From: Streptomyces sp. SolWspMP-5a-2
GTDB taxonomy: Bacteria > Actinomycetota > Actinomycetes > Streptomycetales > Streptomycetaceae
Reading direction: 5' to 3'
Assembly: GCF_900091845.1 (NCBI RefSeq)
Contig: NZ_FMCI01000270.1
Location: forward strand, 1 to 37,454
DNA: 37,454 nt
A program made the translations under genes and the position numbers. Below the pieces are notes generated by a model, which saw only the letters and a list, made by a program, of their open reading frames with translations, searched no databases and was not told the DNA's origin. Below, piece by piece: positions 36,434 to 37,454 of this stretch (position 1 is the stretch's first letter; each line of letters starts with the position of its first letter).

Positions 36434-37454
36434 GCGGAGGGCTCCGGGTCGGCGCCGACGTCCTTGCGCAGGGCGCGTTCGACGCGGTCGGCGAGGCCCT
36501 TCGCCTCGTTGCCGAGACCGGCCTGGGCGGGGGGTGTGGTGGCGCCGGAACGCATGGCTTCCTCGGCGGGCTGGGGGGCGTCGACGGTCCGGCCGTCGGC
36601 CCAGCCGGAGACCGACCAGACGACGACCGGGGCGTCGGTGAGCACGGACACGGACCAGGAGGCGCGCTGCGGGTCGCCGAAGCGGGCGGCGGCGGTGCCC
36701 TTCGCGGCGTACGGGCGGGGGATCAGGTCGGTTCTGAGCCCGAGCCGCTCGTTGTCGAAGCGCTGGGCGAGGTCGCGCATGGCGGGGACGTCGGCCTTGG
36801 TGAACAGCAGTCCGACGGTGGTGACGAAGCTCTGGGTGGCGTCGGTGTAGGTGGCGCGCAGCAGGCGTTCGCAGCCGACGGGCGCGAGGGCCTTGCGCAG
36901 CAGCGGGTCGAAGGCGCCCTCGCAGCCGCTGTCGGGCGCGACGGCGACCCGGGTCCAGGTGCGGTCGGCGCCGCCGGGACCGGCGCCCTGTCCCTCGACG
37001 CTGCGCGGGAAGAGGTCGTCGACGGGTGCGCTGTGCCAGAGCGCGCCCGCGGTGTCGAACGCGCTCCGGGTCCGGTCCTCGTCCGGCTCCCCCACCAGCC
37101 AACTCCCGGTGACGGCACCGCCGATGAGGCCGAGTCCCAGGACCACGCAGGCGGCGACGGCGCCGATCCGGGGCCGCAGTCGCGCCCCGAGCGGCCGGGG
37201 TCTGGCCAGCGCGTCGTACCCCTCGGGCTCCCCGAACGTCACGACGGGCCGCGCGGGCCCGGCACCCGGAGCGCTCCAGGAGAGCGCGGGATCGGGCCCG
37301 CCGCTCCGGTCCCCGTGCTGCCGGTAGGGCGCGGCGGCCGGATGCGGGGGAACCCCCGGAACCCGCGCCGCCACGGACCCCCCGGGCGCACGGGGAGGAA
37401 CGGGCACCCGCGAGACGGAGGGAGCGGCGGGGCGCGGGGAGGAACGGCGCGTGC
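36430..37454 (-). CDS. Membrane-anchored protein of unknown function, 5' end probably beyond the window
   Basis: A Pro/Ala-rich N-terminal region is followed by a single membrane helix (GAVAACVVLGLGLIGGAVTG) and an extracytoplasmic domain of about 220 residues with at least two cysteines (DSGCEGAFDPLL, GCERLLRATY), the strand SWSVSVLTDAPVVVWSVSGW and an acidic C-terminus. It is not a recognised family. The frame is open to the window edge; the GTG at 37407 has no Shine-Dalgarno, so the true start is probably outside. It overlaps the mycosin-like protease by 4 nt and may be its partner or substrate. Confidence 0.7.
   Translation of the reverse strand, partial: TRRSSPRPAAPSVSRVPVPPRAPGGSVAARVPGVPPHPAAAPYRQHGDRSGGPDPALSWSAPGAGPARPVVTFGEPEGYDALARPRPLGARLRPRIGAVAACVVLGLGLIGGAVTGSWLVGEPDEDRTRSAFDTAGALWHSAPVDDLFPRSVEGQGAGPGGADRTWTRVAVAPDSGCEGAFDPLLRKALAPVGCERLLRATYTDATQSFVTTVGLLFTKADVPAMRDLAQRFDNERLGLRTDLIPRPYAAKGTAAARFGDPQRASWSVSVLTDAPVVVWSVSGWADGRTVDAPQPAEEAMRSGATTPPAQAGLGNEAKGLADRVERALRKDVGADPEPSA

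Noticed and set aside
1..37454. CRISPR arrays, insertion sequences, tRNA genes, prophage
   Set aside because: No regularly spaced short repeats with unique spacers, no transposase or integrase motif, no attachment site, and no tRNA cloverleaf noticed.

Overview
The window is a gene-dense stretch of actinomycete chromosome, almost certainly Streptomyces. The GC content is very high with strong third-position bias, several genes look leaderless, two genes carry the rare TTA leucine codon (the bldA-type developmental control signal), and the conserved gene content (argCJBDR, pheST, infC-rpmI-rplT, a DUF1844 gene) fits a Streptomyces core region. I saw no insertion sequence, prophage, CRISPR array, tRNA or rRNA. 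Most of the window is therefore core or genus-core genome.

Layout. 1-1224: the tail of a small secreted protein gene and an exported L,D-transpeptidase-like protein. 1365-4396: a three-gene flavin electron-transfer cassette (ferric-reductase-like membrane flavoprotein, exported protein with two near-identical FMN-binding domains, ApbE flavin transferase). 4546-9468 (minus): the arginine operon argC-argJ-argB-argD-argR behind a promoter that overlaps ARG-box-like operators. 9649-13674 (minus): YfhO-family membrane protein, GT2 glycosyltransferase and GtrA-family protein, which together look like a lipid-linked sugar glycosylation set. 13958-20002: small conserved genes (DUF6314, a degenerate histidine-phosphatase-like protein, GNAT, DUF1918), a MocR/GntR-aminotransferase regulator divergent from an EamA transporter with overlapping start codons, and a Tat-type GHL10 hydrolase. 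20171-23536: 3-hydroxybutyryl-CoA dehydrogenase, a TTA-containing coiled-coil membrane protein, a Nudix hydrolase and an NsdA-like HTH/TPR regulator. 23877-31022 (minus): SpoIIE-type phosphatase, pheT, pheS, a PAS sensor kinase with a TTA codon, and a TrmH/SpoU RNA methyltransferase. 31122-32578 (minus): rplT, rpmI and infC, with infC starting at ATC behind a long structured leader. 32946-37454: DUF1844, SseB-like protein, exported serine hydrolase, mycosin-like protease and a partial membrane protein.

The most interesting signals are (a) the roughly 300-nt infC leader, with a U-tract terminator-like hairpin and a perfect 13-bp inverted repeat joining the promoter end to the bases beside the infC Shine-Dalgarno; (b) the doubly flavinylatable FMN-domain protein made by an internal 237-bp duplication; (c) the CATG overlap of two divergent start codons inside an inverted repeat; (d) two TTA codons; and (e) two arrays of about 41-bp units, each lying between convergent genes. 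Calls are from reading the sequence and remembered family motifs; nothing was searched or computed.
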